Part shown: positions 33,307 through 42,534 of the stretch, one piece after another | Layout: each line of letters starts with the position of its first letter | How positions within the stretch are numbered: position 1 is the first letter of the stretch | Assembly (NCBI GenBank): GCA_004551905.1 | Contig: SFPL01000013.1 | Span: 1-55,737 of the forward strand | DNA length: 55,737 nucleotides | Direction: 5' to 3' | Source of the DNA: Lentisphaeraceae bacterium | GTDB lineage: Bacteria; Verrucomicrobiota; Kiritimatiellia; RFP12; UBA1067 | Made by a program: the position numbers and the translations under genes | Notes under the pieces: generated by a model | What the model saw: the letters and a program-made list of their open reading frames with translations, nothing else | Database searches by the model: none | Told to the model about the DNA's origin: nothing

Positions 33307-34467
33307 TCAGTGGATGTTGCCGCGGCTCGGGTGGCTCTTCGCCTTCGGCTTCTCGAGTTTGAGGAAGGTGGCGAACCGCTCGATCGCCTCGGCCGGGACC
33401 TCCTCGCCGGTGGTATCGGGCATCTCGGAAAGGTCCGGCGCCTGGGCGTGGGTGTGGTGGAAGCGGGTCTCGGGGCGGACGACCTCGCGCAGCCTGGCCT
33501 TGAACTTGTCGAGCCCGTCGCCGGTGGTGCAGGACACCAGAATCGGCGTTACGCCGGTCTCGGCCACGAAGCGGTCGAGGTTGGCGCGCGCCTCGGGGAC
33601 GTCGACCTTGTTCGCGACCACGATCGTCGGACGCTCGGCAAGCTCCACCGAATACGCGTCCACCTCGCGCCGCAGCACCTGGTAGTCGGTCCAAGGCTCG
33701 CGCGCGTCGACGCCGGCGAGGTCGATTACATAGACGAGCGCCCGCGCGCGCTCGAGGTGGCGCAGGAAGGCATGGCCGAGGCCGACGCCCTTCGAGGCGC
33801 CCTCGATGATGCCGGGCACGTCCGCCACCCTGACCTTGGCGAAATCATCGTAGACAACGGTGCCGACGATGGGGTTCAGGGTGGTGAAGGGATAGGATGC
33901 TATCTTGGGAGTGGCGGAGGAGAGCGACGAGAGGAGCGAGGACTTGCCGGCGTTCGGGAAGCCAACGAGCCCCGCGTCGGCGATGGTCTTGAGCTCCAGC
34001 CTGAGCCGGCGCTCCTCGGCCGGTCCGCCGGGTGTGTGCTCGGTCGGCGCCTGGTTGACCGCGCTCTTGAAGTGGACGTTGCCGTAGCCGCCGGCGCCGC
34101 CCTTGGCGACGACCACTTTCTGCCCCGGCTCGACTATGTCGGCGACGAGCAGCCCGCTGTCCGCGTCGAAGACCTCGGTGCCGCAGGGGACGTCCACCAC
34201 CAGGTCGCGGCCGCGCTTGCCGAACATCTTCTGGCCCTGGCCGGGCGCGCCGTCCTGGGCAAAGCACTTGGGGTCGTAGTAGAGCGAGAGGAGCGAGTTG
34301 ACGTGCTGGGAGGCGCGGAAGACCACGTCGCCGCCGCGCCCGCCGTCGCCGCCGTCGGGACCTCCGAACGCGACAAGCGCCTCGCGGCGCATCGACATCG
34401 CACCGTCGCCGCCCTTGCCGGAGCGGACAATCACCTCAACCTGGTCGATAAAGGACTTGGACTTCAT
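33307..34467 (-). CDS. obgE: Obg-family GTPase
   Basis: The 386-residue GTPase is involved in 50S ribosome assembly and stress response. The glycine-rich Obg fold is at the N-terminus (FIDQVEVIVRSGKGGDGAMSMRREA cut short here to its first part). The G domain has GFPNAGKSSLLSSLS (P-loop), DVPGIIEGASKGVGLG (G3) and NKVDVPEA (G4). Position 6 nt after ptsI suggests co-transcription with the PTS genes. Confidence 0.97.
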   Translation of the reverse strand: MKSKSFIDQVEVIVRSGKGGDGAMSMRREALVAFGGPDGGDGGRGGDVVFRASQHVNSLLSLYYDPKCFAQDGAPGQGQKMFGKRGRDLVVDVPCGTEVFDADSGLLVADIVEPGQKVVVAKGGAGGYGNVHFKSAVNQAPTEHTPGGPAEERRLRLELKTIADAGLVGFPNAGKSSLLSSLSSATPKIASYPFTTLNPIVGTVVYDDFAKVRVADVPGIIEGASKGVGLGHAFLRHLERARALVYVIDLAGVDAREPWTDYQVLRREVDAYSVELAERPTIVVANKVDVPEARANLDRFVAETGVTPILVSCTTGDGLDKFKARLREVVRPETRFHHTHAQAPDLSEMPDTTGEEVPAEAIERFATFLKLEKPKAKSHPSRGNIH

Positions 34468-34473
34468 TGCTGA

Positions 34474-36261
34474 CTATAGGGCTATGTTCTCAAAGTCGAA
34501 GACGTGCTCGGCGAGCCAGGCGCGGCAGCGGTCGTAGATCTCGCGGGCAGTGACGTCATTCCCCATCTCCACCGGAATTCGCGCATAGGCGTCGAGGTCG
34601 GCGCGGGTCAGGCGCGAGAGGACGGCAGAGACGACGGGAATGTAAGTGGCGGACATAGAGAGGAGGTCCACCCCCATCGCCGCCCAAAGCACTCCGACCA
34701 CCGGGTCGGAGGCCGACTCGCCGCATACGCCGACCATGATGCCGCGGCGCCGCGCCGCGTCGATCACGTGGCGCATCAGCCAGAGGACGGCGGGGTTGGT
34801 GGGCTGGTAGAGCGAGGCGACCGACTCGTTGCCGCGATCAGCCGCCATTACGTACTGAACGAGGTCGTTGGTGCCGATGGAGAAGAAGTCGACGCGCTTC
34901 GCGATCGCGTCCGCGTTGATCGCCGCGCTCGGCACCTCGATCATCGCTCCGACGGGCATCTCGCGGTCGTAGGCGACGCCGGCGGCGTCAAGCTCACGCT
35001 TGACCTCGGCGAGCACCTCGGCGGACTCGTCCAGCTCCTCCACGCAGGAGATCATCGGGTACATCAGCCGCACGCGCCCGAACGCGGACGCCCTGAGGAT
35101 CGCGCGGAGCTGGGTCTTGAATATATCGCGGTTGGCGAGCAGGTAGCGGATGGAGCGGTTGCCGAGGAACGGGTTCTCCTCCTTGTGAGAGATGCCGCGG
35201 ACGATCTTGTCGCCGCCGATGTCGAGTGCGCGGATGGTGATCGACGCTCCTTCGCCAAGCTGGGCGGTGAAGCGCGCGGCGTCGCGGTAGGCGCGGAACT
35301 GGTCCTCCTCGGTGGGCTCGTGTCCGCGGTTGAGCCAAAGGTATTCGCTGCGGTAGAGGCCGATGCCGCGCGCGCCGTGCTCGCGGAGGCCGCCGACCGG
35401 CACGCCGGGATGGAGATTCGCGAAGATCGGCACCTCGCCGCCGTCCTTGAGCGTGCCAGCCGGCGCACCGAGCACTGCGCCCTCTGAGATCTCGCGGTCG
35501 CGCTCGACGAGGTCCATGAAATCACGGATCGAGGCGGCGTCTGGATGGAGCGTCACCGTGCCGTTGATGCCGTCGATGAGCACCGTCTCGCCGGCTCGGA
35601 CGCAAGAGGTGATGTCCCCGAGCCCCGTGACCGCTGGAATGCCCATTGCACGGGCGAGGAGCGCCACGTGGCTCGTGGTCGACCCGCCGTTGGTGGCGAA
35701 GCCGAGGACCAAGTCGCGCGGCAGCTGGACCGTCTCGGAAGGAGTCAGGTCGTCGGCGACGATGATCGACGGCACCTTGAGACCGCGGTGAACCGGCGCC
35801 GAGAAGCCGGTAAGCGCGGCGAGGAGCCGGCGCTCAAGGTCGTCGAGATCGCGCACGCGCTCGCGGAAGTACGGGTCGTTCATCCGCTCGAACTTAGCCC
35901 GCGACTCGGCGTAGACGCGCTTGACGGCGGACTCAGCGTTGACGTGCTCCTCGCGGATGCGACGCTCGACGGCGCCGGAGAGCTCCGCGTCCTCGAGCAT
36001 CATCAAGTGGCACTCGAAGACCATCACGTCGTCCCGCCCGGTGCGCTCCTTGAGCGAGGCTACGATGCCCTCGAGGTCGCGCCTCGCGTCGCCGACGGCG
36101 CGGCGGTAGCGGAGGACCTCCTCCTCCTCGCATCCGGGCTCGAGGACGTACTCGGAAACCGGCACCGAGCCGTCGCCGCGGCAGATGAAGACCGGACCGA
36201 CCGCGAAGCCGCGGGCAGTGGCCAGGCCTTGTAGCGACCTCATCTCGCCGGAATCCGACAC
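34474..36261 (-). CDS. ptsI: PTS enzyme I (phosphoenolpyruvate-protein phosphotransferase)
   Basis: Enzyme I takes phosphate from PEP to HPr. The 595-residue protein has the full architecture: the N-terminal HPr-binding/phosphohistidine domain with active His198 in GGSTTSHVALLAR, then the PEP-binding barrel with GIGLYRSEYLWL, RALDIGGDKI, GAMIEVPSAAINAD, FFSIGTNDLVQYVMAADRGN and GVCGESASDP (catalytic Cys). It starts 3 nt after ptsH. No EII permease gene is in the window, so the system may be regulatory. Confidence 0.97.
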   Translation of the reverse strand: MSDSGEMRSLQGLATARGFAVGPVFICRGDGSVPVSEYVLEPGCEEEEVLRYRRAVGDARRDLEGIVASLKERTGRDDVMVFECHLMMLEDAELSGAVERRIREEHVNAESAVKRVYAESRAKFERMNDPYFRERVRDLDDLERRLLAALTGFSAPVHRGLKVPSIIVADDLTPSETVQLPRDLVLGFATNGGSTTSHVALLARAMGIPAVTGLGDITSCVRAGETVLIDGINGTVTLHPDAASIRDFMDLVERDREISEGAVLGAPAGTLKDGGEVPIFANLHPGVPVGGLREHGARGIGLYRSEYLWLNRGHEPTEEDQFRAYRDAARFTAQLGEGASITIRALDIGGDKIVRGISHKEENPFLGNRSIRYLLANRDIFKTQLRAILRASAFGRVRLMYPMISCVEELDESAEVLAEVKRELDAAGVAYDREMPVGAMIEVPSAAINADAIAKRVDFFSIGTNDLVQYVMAADRGNESVASLYQPTNPAVLWLMRHVIDAARRRGIMVGVCGESASDPVVGVLWAAMGVDLLSMSATYIPVVSAVLSRLTRADLDAYARIPVEMGNDVTAREIYDRCRAWLAEHVFDFENIAL

Positions 36262-36264
36262 CTA

Positions 36265-36549
36265 CTACTGCTCGTCGGGGATGTCGAACTTGCGCAGCAC
36301 CAGCTGCTCGAGCTCGTCGAGCGCCTCGGTGGCCTGCGGGCCGGACGCGGTGACCTTGAGCACCGTGCCGCACACGGCCTCGAGCGTCATCAGCGCCATG
36401 ATCGACTTGCCCGAGACGGCGTTGCCGTCCTTCTCGACCGTTATGTCGGCGTCGAACCGGCTCGCGACCTTGGCGAAGAGCCCGGCCGGGCGGACGTGCA
36501 TACCATAGCGGTTGAGCAGCGTGAACTCACGGGTTATTTTATCTGACAT
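36265..36549 (-). CDS. ptsH: HPr phosphocarrier
   Basis: The 94-residue HPr has the catalytic His18 in RYGMHVRPAGLF. The regulatory serine that HPr kinase modifies is Ser49 in SGKSIMALMTLEA. It overlaps the end of hprK by 16 nt and is followed by ptsI, making a compact hprK-ptsH-ptsI set. Confidence 0.97.
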   Translation of the reverse strand: MSDKITREFTLLNRYGMHVRPAGLFAKVASRFDADITVEKDGNAVSGKSIMALMTLEAVCGTVLKVTASGPQATEALDELEQLVLRKFDIPDEQ

Positions 36550-37553
36550 GGGACGTCTCCCTTGTTGACTCCTTTACGTTTGGAATGTTCAGTGGCCCGC
36601 CTCCGCAGGCGTTCCGAAAGCTCCCCTACCGGGTCGCAGCCGGAGAGCAGCAGCTTCTCCTGCAGCGCGGCGGTCTCCACCAAATTCACGAGGTCGCGAC
36701 CCTCGGAGACGGGGATCACCACGTTGGGTATCTCCACCCCCAGCACCTTCTTCACCTGTCGCTTCTGGCCGATGCGGTCGATCTCGCCCTTCACGTCCTC
36801 GAGCCGGCGGAAGGTGATGATGAGCTCGAGCCGTTTCTCGCCGCGGACCGCCGCGACGCCGAAGAGGCTCGGCACATGCATGATACCGATGCCGCGGATC
36901 TCCATGTATCCGGCCGTCGAGTCCGACGCCGAGCCGTAGACGATGTCCTTGCCGACCTCGCGCCGTACGCAGGTGAGGTCGTCCGACACCAGCGCGCAGC
37001 CGCGGCGGATGAGACCCAGCGCCGTCTCAGACTTGCCGAGCCCGGGCTCGCCCTCGAAGAGGACGCCGAGGCCGGCGACCTCGACCATCGTGCCGTAGAT
37101 CGTCGATTCCGGCGCCCCGAGCCGCTCGAGGATGAACGCCGACTCGCGGTAGATGACTCGCGTCTTGAGCGGGGACACCATCACCACCGCGCCGCGGACA
37201 CGCATCAGCGCCAGCGTGTCCGCCTTGGGCTTGCGCCCGTTGGCGAAGATGAAGCAGTACGCGCCGTGCTCCAGGAGCGCGGCATAGCGCGAAAGCCGCT
37301 CGGCCGACGAGAGGCTCTCGAGGTAGGCGGTCTCGGCCTTGCCGATCAGCTGGATGCGCCGCCAGCCGTAGTGGCCGAAGAAGCCGGTGAGCGCGAGGCC
37401 GGGACGGCTGACGATCGGCTCGTCGATCTTCCGCCCCAGACTCTCGCAGCCCTCGACGAGCGTAAGGCGCAGTTTCTCCTGGGCGGCTTCAAGGAAGTCG
37501 CCGACGGAGAAGACCCTGCCCTTCTCGCTCATCTTGCCCGGTAGAGCGCGCAT
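36534..37553 (-). CDS. hprK: HPr kinase/phosphorylase
   Basis: HprK phosphorylates or dephosphorylates HPr on its serine in response to the energy state. The 339-residue protein has the N-terminal domain and the C-terminal kinase domain with Walker A GEPGLGKSETAL, SDDLTCVRREVG, and the family signature region EIRGIGIMHVPSLFG. It starts just after the hpf stop with no clear ribosome site; a second ATG 7 codons in is an alternative. Together with HPr and EI it indicates carbon-control rather than transport. Confidence 0.95.
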   Translation of the reverse strand: MRALPGKMSEKGRVFSVGDFLEAAQEKLRLTLVEGCESLGRKIDEPIVSRPGLALTGFFGHYGWRRIQLIGKAETAYLESLSSAERLSRYAALLEHGAYCFIFANGRKPKADTLALMRVRGAVVMVSPLKTRVIYRESAFILERLGAPESTIYGTMVEVAGLGVLFEGEPGLGKSETALGLIRRGCALVSDDLTCVRREVGKDIVYGSASDSTAGYMEIRGIGIMHVPSLFGVAAVRGEKRLELIITFRRLEDVKGEIDRIGQKRQVKKVLGVEIPNVVIPVSEGRDLVNLVETAALQEKLLLSGCDPVGELSERLRRRATEHSKRKGVNKGDVPCQIK

Positions 37554-37554
37554 C

Positions 37555-37890
37555 TCAGTTCTTCGCCGAGGCCGCGCGCTGCTTGCGCACCGTACCCTTG
37601 CGCGCCTTCACGCGCATCTTGAGGAGCTGGCGCTCCGCCCGGGCCGCCGCCGCGTCGATGACGCTCTTGGCGCTCTCGGAGAACTCCTTCGCCCCGACTG
37701 CGGTCTCGCCGAGGCGGTTCGCCACCACTTCGGCCATGTACATGTGCTTCTTGGCGTCGACGTCGATCACGATCGACGCGCTGGTCACCTTGGGAAAGCG
37801 CTGACTAAGCCGCGCCATGCGCTTCTCGGCGTACTCCTTGAGGGCCTCGATGCGAACGTCGCTGTGCCTCATCGTAACTTCTATGCTCAT
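37555..37890 (-). CDS. hpf: Ribosome hibernation-promoting factor, short form
   Basis: The 111-residue protein has the HPF/YfiA fold: SIEVTMRHSDVRIEALKEY, then RFPKVTSASIVIDVDAKKH and a C-terminal basic tail (RKGTVRKQRAASAKN). It lacks the long-form dimerisation domain. It binds the 30S decoding centre to idle ribosomes. AAAGGAGA precedes the ATG. Its place between lptB and hprK resembles the proteobacterial lptB-rpoN-hpf-ptsN order, but rpoN is missing. Confidence 0.93.
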   Translation of the reverse strand: MSIEVTMRHSDVRIEALKEYAEKRMARLSQRFPKVTSASIVIDVDAKKHMYMAEVVANRLGETAVGAKEFSESAKSVIDAAAARAERQLLKMRVKARKGTVRKQRAASAKN

Positions 37891-37921
37891 TGCCTTGTCT
37901 CCTTTCGTTTGGGTTACCTGA

Positions 37922-38701
37922 TTACATCCTGAAATTCTCGCCGAGGTACTTCTCGCGCACCTCGGAGTCCGCCACCAGCTCCGCGCTCGTGCCCTCCTTC
38001 AGGAGCCGACCGTCGTAGACCAGGTAGGCGCGGTTGACCACCGACAGCGTCTCGCGCACGTTGTGGTCGGTGATGATGATGCCGAGTCCGCGCGCGGCGA
38101 GGGAGCGGACGATGTCCTGGATCTCGTTCACCGAGAGCGGGTCGACGCCGGCGAACGGCTCGTCGAGCATCAGCACGAACGGGTTGCGCGTCAGCGCGCG
38201 CGCGATCTCGAGCTTCCTGCGCTCGCCGCCGGAAAGCGTGTACGCCGGCTGCTTCGCCACCTTCATCAGGTCAAACGGCTCCAGAAGCTCCTTCGCCCGC
38301 GCCTCGCGCTCCTTGCGGGACATCGGCAGCGTCTCGAGGATCGCCATCACGTTGTCCCACACCGAGAGCTTGCGGAAGACCGACGGCTCCTGCGCGAGGT
38401 AGCCGAGCCCACGCCGCGCGCGCAGGTATACTGGGAGGCTAGTCACGTCCTCACCGCGGAAGACCACCCGCCCGGCCTCGGGCTTCACCAGCCCCACCAC
38501 CATGTAGAACGTGGTGGTCTTGCCGGCACCGTTGGGGCCGAGGATGCCCACGATTTCCCCGCAGGAGCACCTCACGTCCATTCCGTTCACCACCGTACGG
38601 TCGCCGTAGATCTTTACGAGGCCGGTCGCCTCGAGGTCCGCACGCGCCTCGGCGCGCTCCGCCGCCATCGCGTTCATCGCATCCAAAACCAGGTCGCTCA
38701 T
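37922..38701 (-). CDS. lptB: LPS export ABC transporter ATPase
   Basis: LptB drives LPS extraction from the inner membrane with LptFG. The 259-residue ATPase shows Walker A GPNGAGKTTTFYM, the signature LSGGERRKLEIARAL, Walker B FVLMLDEPFAGVDP and the H-loop ITDHNVRET, closely matching LptB. A 20-residue N-terminal extension precedes the domain. It overlaps the LptA-like gene by ATGA. LptF and LptG are not in the window. Confidence 0.95.
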   Translation of the reverse strand: MSDLVLDAMNAMAAERAEARADLEATGLVKIYGDRTVVNGMDVRCSCGEIVGILGPNGAGKTTTFYMVVGLVKPEAGRVVFRGEDVTSLPVYLRARRGLGYLAQEPSVFRKLSVWDNVMAILETLPMSRKEREARAKELLEPFDLMKVAKQPAYTLSGGERRKLEIARALTRNPFVLMLDEPFAGVDPLSVNEIQDIVRSLAARGLGIIITDHNVRETLSVVNRAYLVYDGRLLKEGTSAELVADSEVREKYLGENFRM

Positions 38702-39663
38702 TTGGCCTCCTTAATTCCGATGAGGGCACCGCTGTCGCGGTCGTCCGTCTTCACCTTGATCACCGGCCGGGCCACCTCGACCTGCTCCGCGCCGGTGCGG
38801 AAGGCGATGCGCTCGCCGAGGAGCTCGCCGCCCTTCTCGCCCTCGTCCACCAGCCGCGCAGGCTCCTCGGCCCCGCGCGCGTACATCGTAAGCATCCCGC
38901 TCCGGCGCTCGTACACCGCCCGGTCGCAGCTGCCGTGCCGCAGCCCGTTCGTCACCGCCACCGAGCCGACCGCGACGATCCGCCTCAGCTCGTTGGTCCC
39001 GGCGAGGAACACCCAGGCGCGGTCCGCGGCGAGCTTGTACTCCTGGTCGACGAGCCGCACCGCGCCGTCCATCATTATCACCCCGGCGCGCCGGTCGTAG
39101 TCCGCCCGCGACGCCGTCAAGGTCGACACCGCGTTGGTGCGCGGACCCGCGGCGGACACGGCGCCGCGCGGACCGAAGTCGCGCGACCTCACCACCGCGT
39201 TGGTGGTTATCATCACGTAGTCCTCGGCGAAGGACACGTAGACGCGCGAGCCCTTCACCAGCGTCTGGCCGTGAATCGCGCGCGCCTTGCCGTCCACCCA
39301 GCCGGACTTCGTCTCGCGATCTACCACCAGGCACTCTGCCTCGAGCCGCGAAATCTCCTTGCCGCCCGCGTCGTATTCGTGCGCCATCACCCCATCCGCC
39401 CAGACCGCGTCCTGCGACTGGAAGAACTGCGCCTTCTCGGCGGTAACGAGCGACTTTACCGCGCCGCTCGGGAATGTGTCGATCGGCAGCGACACCTTCT
39501 CGGCCGGGTTGTCAGCCTTCTCCGCGCACTTGGCGTACAGCTTCTCCAGCCGCTCCGCCTCGCGCGTGAGCAGCTCGCGGCGCTCGAGCCAGGAATCCAG
39601 GTCGAACGCCGCCGCGGCCGCCGTTGCCAGAAGCGCCGCCGAAACTGCCGCGACAGTCCTCAC
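38698..39663 (-). CDS. Periplasmic LPS-transport protein, LptA/LptC-like (OstA fold)
   Basis: The 321-residue product has a signal peptide (MRTVAAVSAALLATAAAAAF). It then has beta-strand repeats of the OstA type that alternate short hydrophobic strands, such as AECLVVDRETKSGWVDG, RADYDRRAGVIMMDG and RAVYERRSGMLTMY. This is longer than E. coli LptA (185), perhaps combining LptA- and LptC-like parts. It would bridge LPS across the periplasm. Overlaps with kdsA (39660-39663) and lptB support the LPS assignment. Confidence 0.75.
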   Translation of the reverse strand: MRTVAAVSAALLATAAAAAFDLDSWLERRELLTREAERLEKLYAKCAEKADNPAEKVSLPIDTFPSGAVKSLVTAEKAQFFQSQDAVWADGVMAHEYDAGGKEISRLEAECLVVDRETKSGWVDGKARAIHGQTLVKGSRVYVSFAEDYVMITTNAVVRSRDFGPRGAVSAAGPRTNAVSTLTASRADYDRRAGVIMMDGAVRLVDQEYKLAADRAWVFLAGTNELRRIVAVGSVAVTNGLRHGSCDRAVYERRSGMLTMYARGAEEPARLVDEGEKGGELLGERIAFRTGAEQVEVARPVIKVKTDDRDSGALIGIKEAK

Positions 39664-40505
39664 GAAGCCGCGCCTCCCCTCTTCTTCGCGCCACGCACCA
39701 CGTCGTCGATCGCCATCAGTGTGCGCCAGAGCGGCTCCACGTCGGCAAGCCTGAGCGCGTTCGCCGCGTCGCTCTTCGCCACCTTCGGGTTCGGGTGCGT
39801 CTCCATGAACACCGCGTCCACGCCCGTCGCCACCGCCGCGCGCGCCAGCGCCGGCGCGTACTTGCCGTCGCCGCCGGAGCCGGTGCCCAGACCGCCGGGG
39901 CGCTGCACCGAGTGCGTCGCGTCCATCACCACCGGATAGCCGAGCTCGCGCATGATGAGCAGCGAGCGCATGTCGGCCACCAGGTTGCGGTAGCCGAAGC
40001 TCGCACCGCGCTCGCAGAGCGTGATCCGGCGGTTGCCGGTCGACTCAATCTTGCGCACCACCGCCGCCATGTCCTCCGGTGCCATGAACTGGCCCTTCTT
40101 GACGTTGACGACCGCGCCGGTCTCGCCGGCAGCGACCACGAGGTCGGTCTGCCGCGCCAGAAACGCCGGGATCTGCAGGATGTCGCAGACCTCCGCCACC
40201 GGACGGCACTGCCACGGCTCGTGGACGTCGGTCAACACCGGCACACCGAACGTGGAGCGCACCTCGGCGAGGATCTCCAGCCCCTTTTCGATGCCCGGCC
40301 CGCGGAACGCGTCTACGCTCGTGCGGTTGGCCTTGTCGAAGCTTGCCTTGAAGACGAACTTCGCGCCCAGTCGCGCCGCCGACTCGACGAGCCGGCGGGC
40401 GATCCCGAGCGCCATCGAGCGCGACTCGATGACGCACGGACCGGCGATGAAGACGAGTCCTCCGTCGCCGAACACAACGCCCTTGTCTACCGCTACCTTT
40501 CTCAT
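39660..40505 (-). CDS. kdsA: 3-deoxy-D-manno-octulosonate-8-phosphate synthase
   Basis: KdsA condenses PEP and arabinose-5-phosphate into KDO-8-phosphate for LPS inner core. The 281-residue protein has FIAGPCVIESRSMALG, FKASFDKANRTSV, GLEILAEVRSTFGVPVLTDVHEP, VKKGQFMAPEDM, CERGASFGY and DATHSVQRPGG, all hallmark blocks. The start is put at MRKVAVDKG; an ATG four codons upstream is an alternative. It follows the fucO-like gene by 28 nt from this start. Confidence 0.96.
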   Translation of the reverse strand: MRKVAVDKGVVFGDGGLVFIAGPCVIESRSMALGIARRLVESAARLGAKFVFKASFDKANRTSVDAFRGPGIEKGLEILAEVRSTFGVPVLTDVHEPWQCRPVAEVCDILQIPAFLARQTDLVVAAGETGAVVNVKKGQFMAPEDMAAVVRKIESTGNRRITLCERGASFGYRNLVADMRSLLIMRELGYPVVMDATHSVQRPGGLGTGSGGDGKYAPALARAAVATGVDAVFMETHPNPKVAKSDAANALRLADVEPLWRTLMAIDDVVRGAKKRGGAAS

Positions 40506-40533
40506 GCAGTGCACCATTCCTGGGACGAAAGCC

Positions 40534-41679
40534 TCAGACGAGGCTCGCGTAGAGGCGCTCGATGTCCTTCACCGAGCAGTCGCGCGGGTTGCCCGGACGG
40601 CACGCGTCGGCGTAGGCGCTCTTGGCGAGGAACGGGATGTCCTCCTTCTTGAGGATGCCCTTGAGGTTGGCCGGGATGCCGACGTCCTTAGAGAGCTTCT
40701 CGACCGCGGCAATAGCCGCCTTGCGCGCCTGGTCGAGCGTCATCTTCTCGACGCCCTTCACACCCATCGCCTTGGCGATCTCGATGTAGCGCTTGCCGGT
40801 CTTCGCGGCGTTGAACTTCATCGCCGTCGGCAGCAGAATCGCGCAGGCGACGCCGTGCGGCGTGTTGTAGAGCGCCGAGAGTCCGTGCGCCATCGCGTGG
40901 TCGACGCCAAGGCCGACGTTGGAGAAGCCCATGCCCGCGATGTACTGGCCGAGCGCCATGCCCTCGCGGCCCTTCGGGTCGTTCTTCACCGCGGCGCGCA
41001 GGTTCGCGGAGATGAGTCGGATCGCCTCGAGGTGCATCATGTCCGTCATCGGGCAGGCGGCCTTGGTGATGTAGCCCTCGATCGCGTGGGTGAGCGCGTC
41101 CATGCCCGTCGCGGCCGTCAGCTTCGGCGGCATCGACGCCATCATGTCCGGGTCGACGAACGCCACCACCGGGATGTCGTGCGGGTCGACGCAGACGAAC
41201 TTGCGCTTCTTCTCGACATCGGTGATCACGTAGTTGATCGTCACCTCCGCAGCGGTGCCGGCGGTCGTCGGGACGGCGAGGATCGGCAGGCACGGCTTAG
41301 TAGTCGGCGACACGCCCTCGAGCGAGCGCACGTTCGCGAACTTCGGGTTGGTGAGGATGATGCCAACCGCCTTCGCGGTGTCCATCGACGAGCCGCCGCC
41401 GATGGCGATGATCGCGTCGGCCTTCGCCGCCTTCGCCGCCTTGACGCCGTTCTTGACGTTGGCGATGGTCGGGTTCGGCTTGATGTCGGTGTAGAGCGCG
41501 TACTTCACCTTCGCCTTGTCGAGGAGCTTGGTCACCTTGGCGGTGACGCCGAACTTCACGAGGTCCGGGTCTGAGAAGACGATCGGGCGCTTGAGCGCGC
41601 GCGCCGCGAGCTCGGCGACGATGGCGTTGACGGCACCGGCGCCGTGATAGGAGGTTTCGTTGAGGATTATCCTGTTCAT
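40534..41679 (-). CDS. fucO: Iron-containing alcohol dehydrogenase, lactaldehyde reductase (FucO)-like
   Basis: The 381-residue enzyme belongs to group III Fe-dependent alcohol dehydrogenases: NAD-binding GGGSSMDTAKAVG, PTTAGTAAEVT, and the metal site in GMDALTHAIEGY and HAMAHGLSALYNTPHG. FucO reduces L-lactaldehyde to 1,2-propanediol when rhamnose or fucose is fermented. This fits its place directly after rhaB and a class II aldolase. The ATG at 41679 is preceded by AAAGGG; upstream in-frame extension overlaps the aldolase and is rejected. Confidence 0.9.
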   Translation of the reverse strand: MNRIILNETSYHGAGAVNAIVAELAARALKRPIVFSDPDLVKFGVTAKVTKLLDKAKVKYALYTDIKPNPTIANVKNGVKAAKAAKADAIIAIGGGSSMDTAKAVGIILTNPKFANVRSLEGVSPTTKPCLPILAVPTTAGTAAEVTINYVITDVEKKRKFVCVDPHDIPVVAFVDPDMMASMPPKLTAATGMDALTHAIEGYITKAACPMTDMMHLEAIRLISANLRAAVKNDPKGREGMALGQYIAGMGFSNVGLGVDHAMAHGLSALYNTPHGVACAILLPTAMKFNAAKTGKRYIEIAKAMGVKGVEKMTLDQARKAAIAAVEKLSKDVGIPANLKGILKKEDIPFLAKSAYADACRPGNPRDCSVKDIERLYASLV

Positions 41680-41711
41680 GGTTGTTGCCCTTTCTGGTTT
41701 ATCGTTGACGT

Positions 41712-42530
41712 TCACTTGCCGACACGCTTCATCCTGTAGCCGTTGAAGCGGTCGGTGTTGTAGAGCTTCTGGCCCACAGCGAGCGGCAGTCCGAGCGCCT
41801 TGCGGATGGCGAGGAATTCCTTCACCGACTGCGGCCCAACCTGCTGGAGCCTGCCGCCGTGGCCGGCCGCGAGAAGCAGCACCTGGCAGTAGGCGTCGGC
41901 GTTCTCGGCGAACCACTCGGCCTCCTCGATGTCGCGCGCGCCGCAGACGATGCCGTGGTTCTCCATGAAGACCACGTTGGACTTCTTCGACATCTTCGCC
42001 ACGTTCGCCGCCACCTCGTCAGTCCCCGGCGTGCCGTAGGGCGCGAGCGGAATCTGGTTGAAGAAGATGTCCGCCTCCGGGTTGATTCCGTTCGGCGGCA
42101 CCTGCCCGGCGAAGAGGAAGGCGTTGCAGTGCGGCGGATGGCAGTGGACGCAAGCGTTCCAGCCGGCGGTCTTCATCATCGCGATGTGCACCTTCACCTC
42201 GCTCGTGCGCGGACGCCGCCCGCACAGCTGGCCGGCCGACATGTCCACGAGGCAGATGTCCTCGCGCTCCATGAAGCCCTTGCAACAGAGCGTCGGCGAG
42301 CAGAGGACGAGGTCCTCGCCCACCCGCACCGACAGGTTGCCGCCGTTGCCGTCAGTGTAGCCCTTGTTGTAGATGCGCCTGCCCATCTCGCAGATCGCGT
42401 CCTTGACCTTGTTGATCGCCGGCGAGTTGAAGAACCGGTCGAGCTCGCGGCGGGTCTTCGGCTGCGGACCATTGCGCCAGTCGTAGACGCGGTTCGGGAG
42501 CGGCGGGTTGATGTAAAGCTTCTTGTCCAT
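41712..42530 (-). CDS. rhaD: Class II aldolase, probable rhamnulose-1-phosphate aldolase
   Basis: The 272-residue protein is a zinc class II aldolase/adducin-family enzyme: YTDGNGGNLSVRV, the metal-ligand block HCHPPHCNAFLF, and ENHGIVCGARDIEEAEW. It splits rhamnulose-1-phosphate into DHAP and L-lactaldehyde, or is a fuculose-phosphate-like aldolase. Adjacency to rhaB and fucO favours the rhamnose pathway. No Shine-Dalgarno precedes its ATG; the leader is an 8-nt tandem repeat (42535-42570). Confidence 0.8.
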   Translation of the reverse strand: MDKKLYINPPLPNRVYDWRNGPQPKTRRELDRFFNSPAINKVKDAICEMGRRIYNKGYTDGNGGNLSVRVGEDLVLCSPTLCCKGFMEREDICLVDMSAGQLCGRRPRTSEVKVHIAMMKTAGWNACVHCHPPHCNAFLFAGQVPPNGINPEADIFFNQIPLAPYGTPGTDEVAANVAKMSKKSNVVFMENHGIVCGARDIEEAEWFAENADAYCQVLLLAAGHGGRLQQVGPQSVKEFLAIRKALGLPLAVGQKLYNTDRFNGYRMKRVGK

Positions 42531-42534
42531 GCTT

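Noticed and set aside
41680..41916. Upstream extension of the fucO-like gene into the aldolase gene
   Set aside because: Overlaps the aldolase C-terminus in another frame, and a ribosome site stands before 41679.
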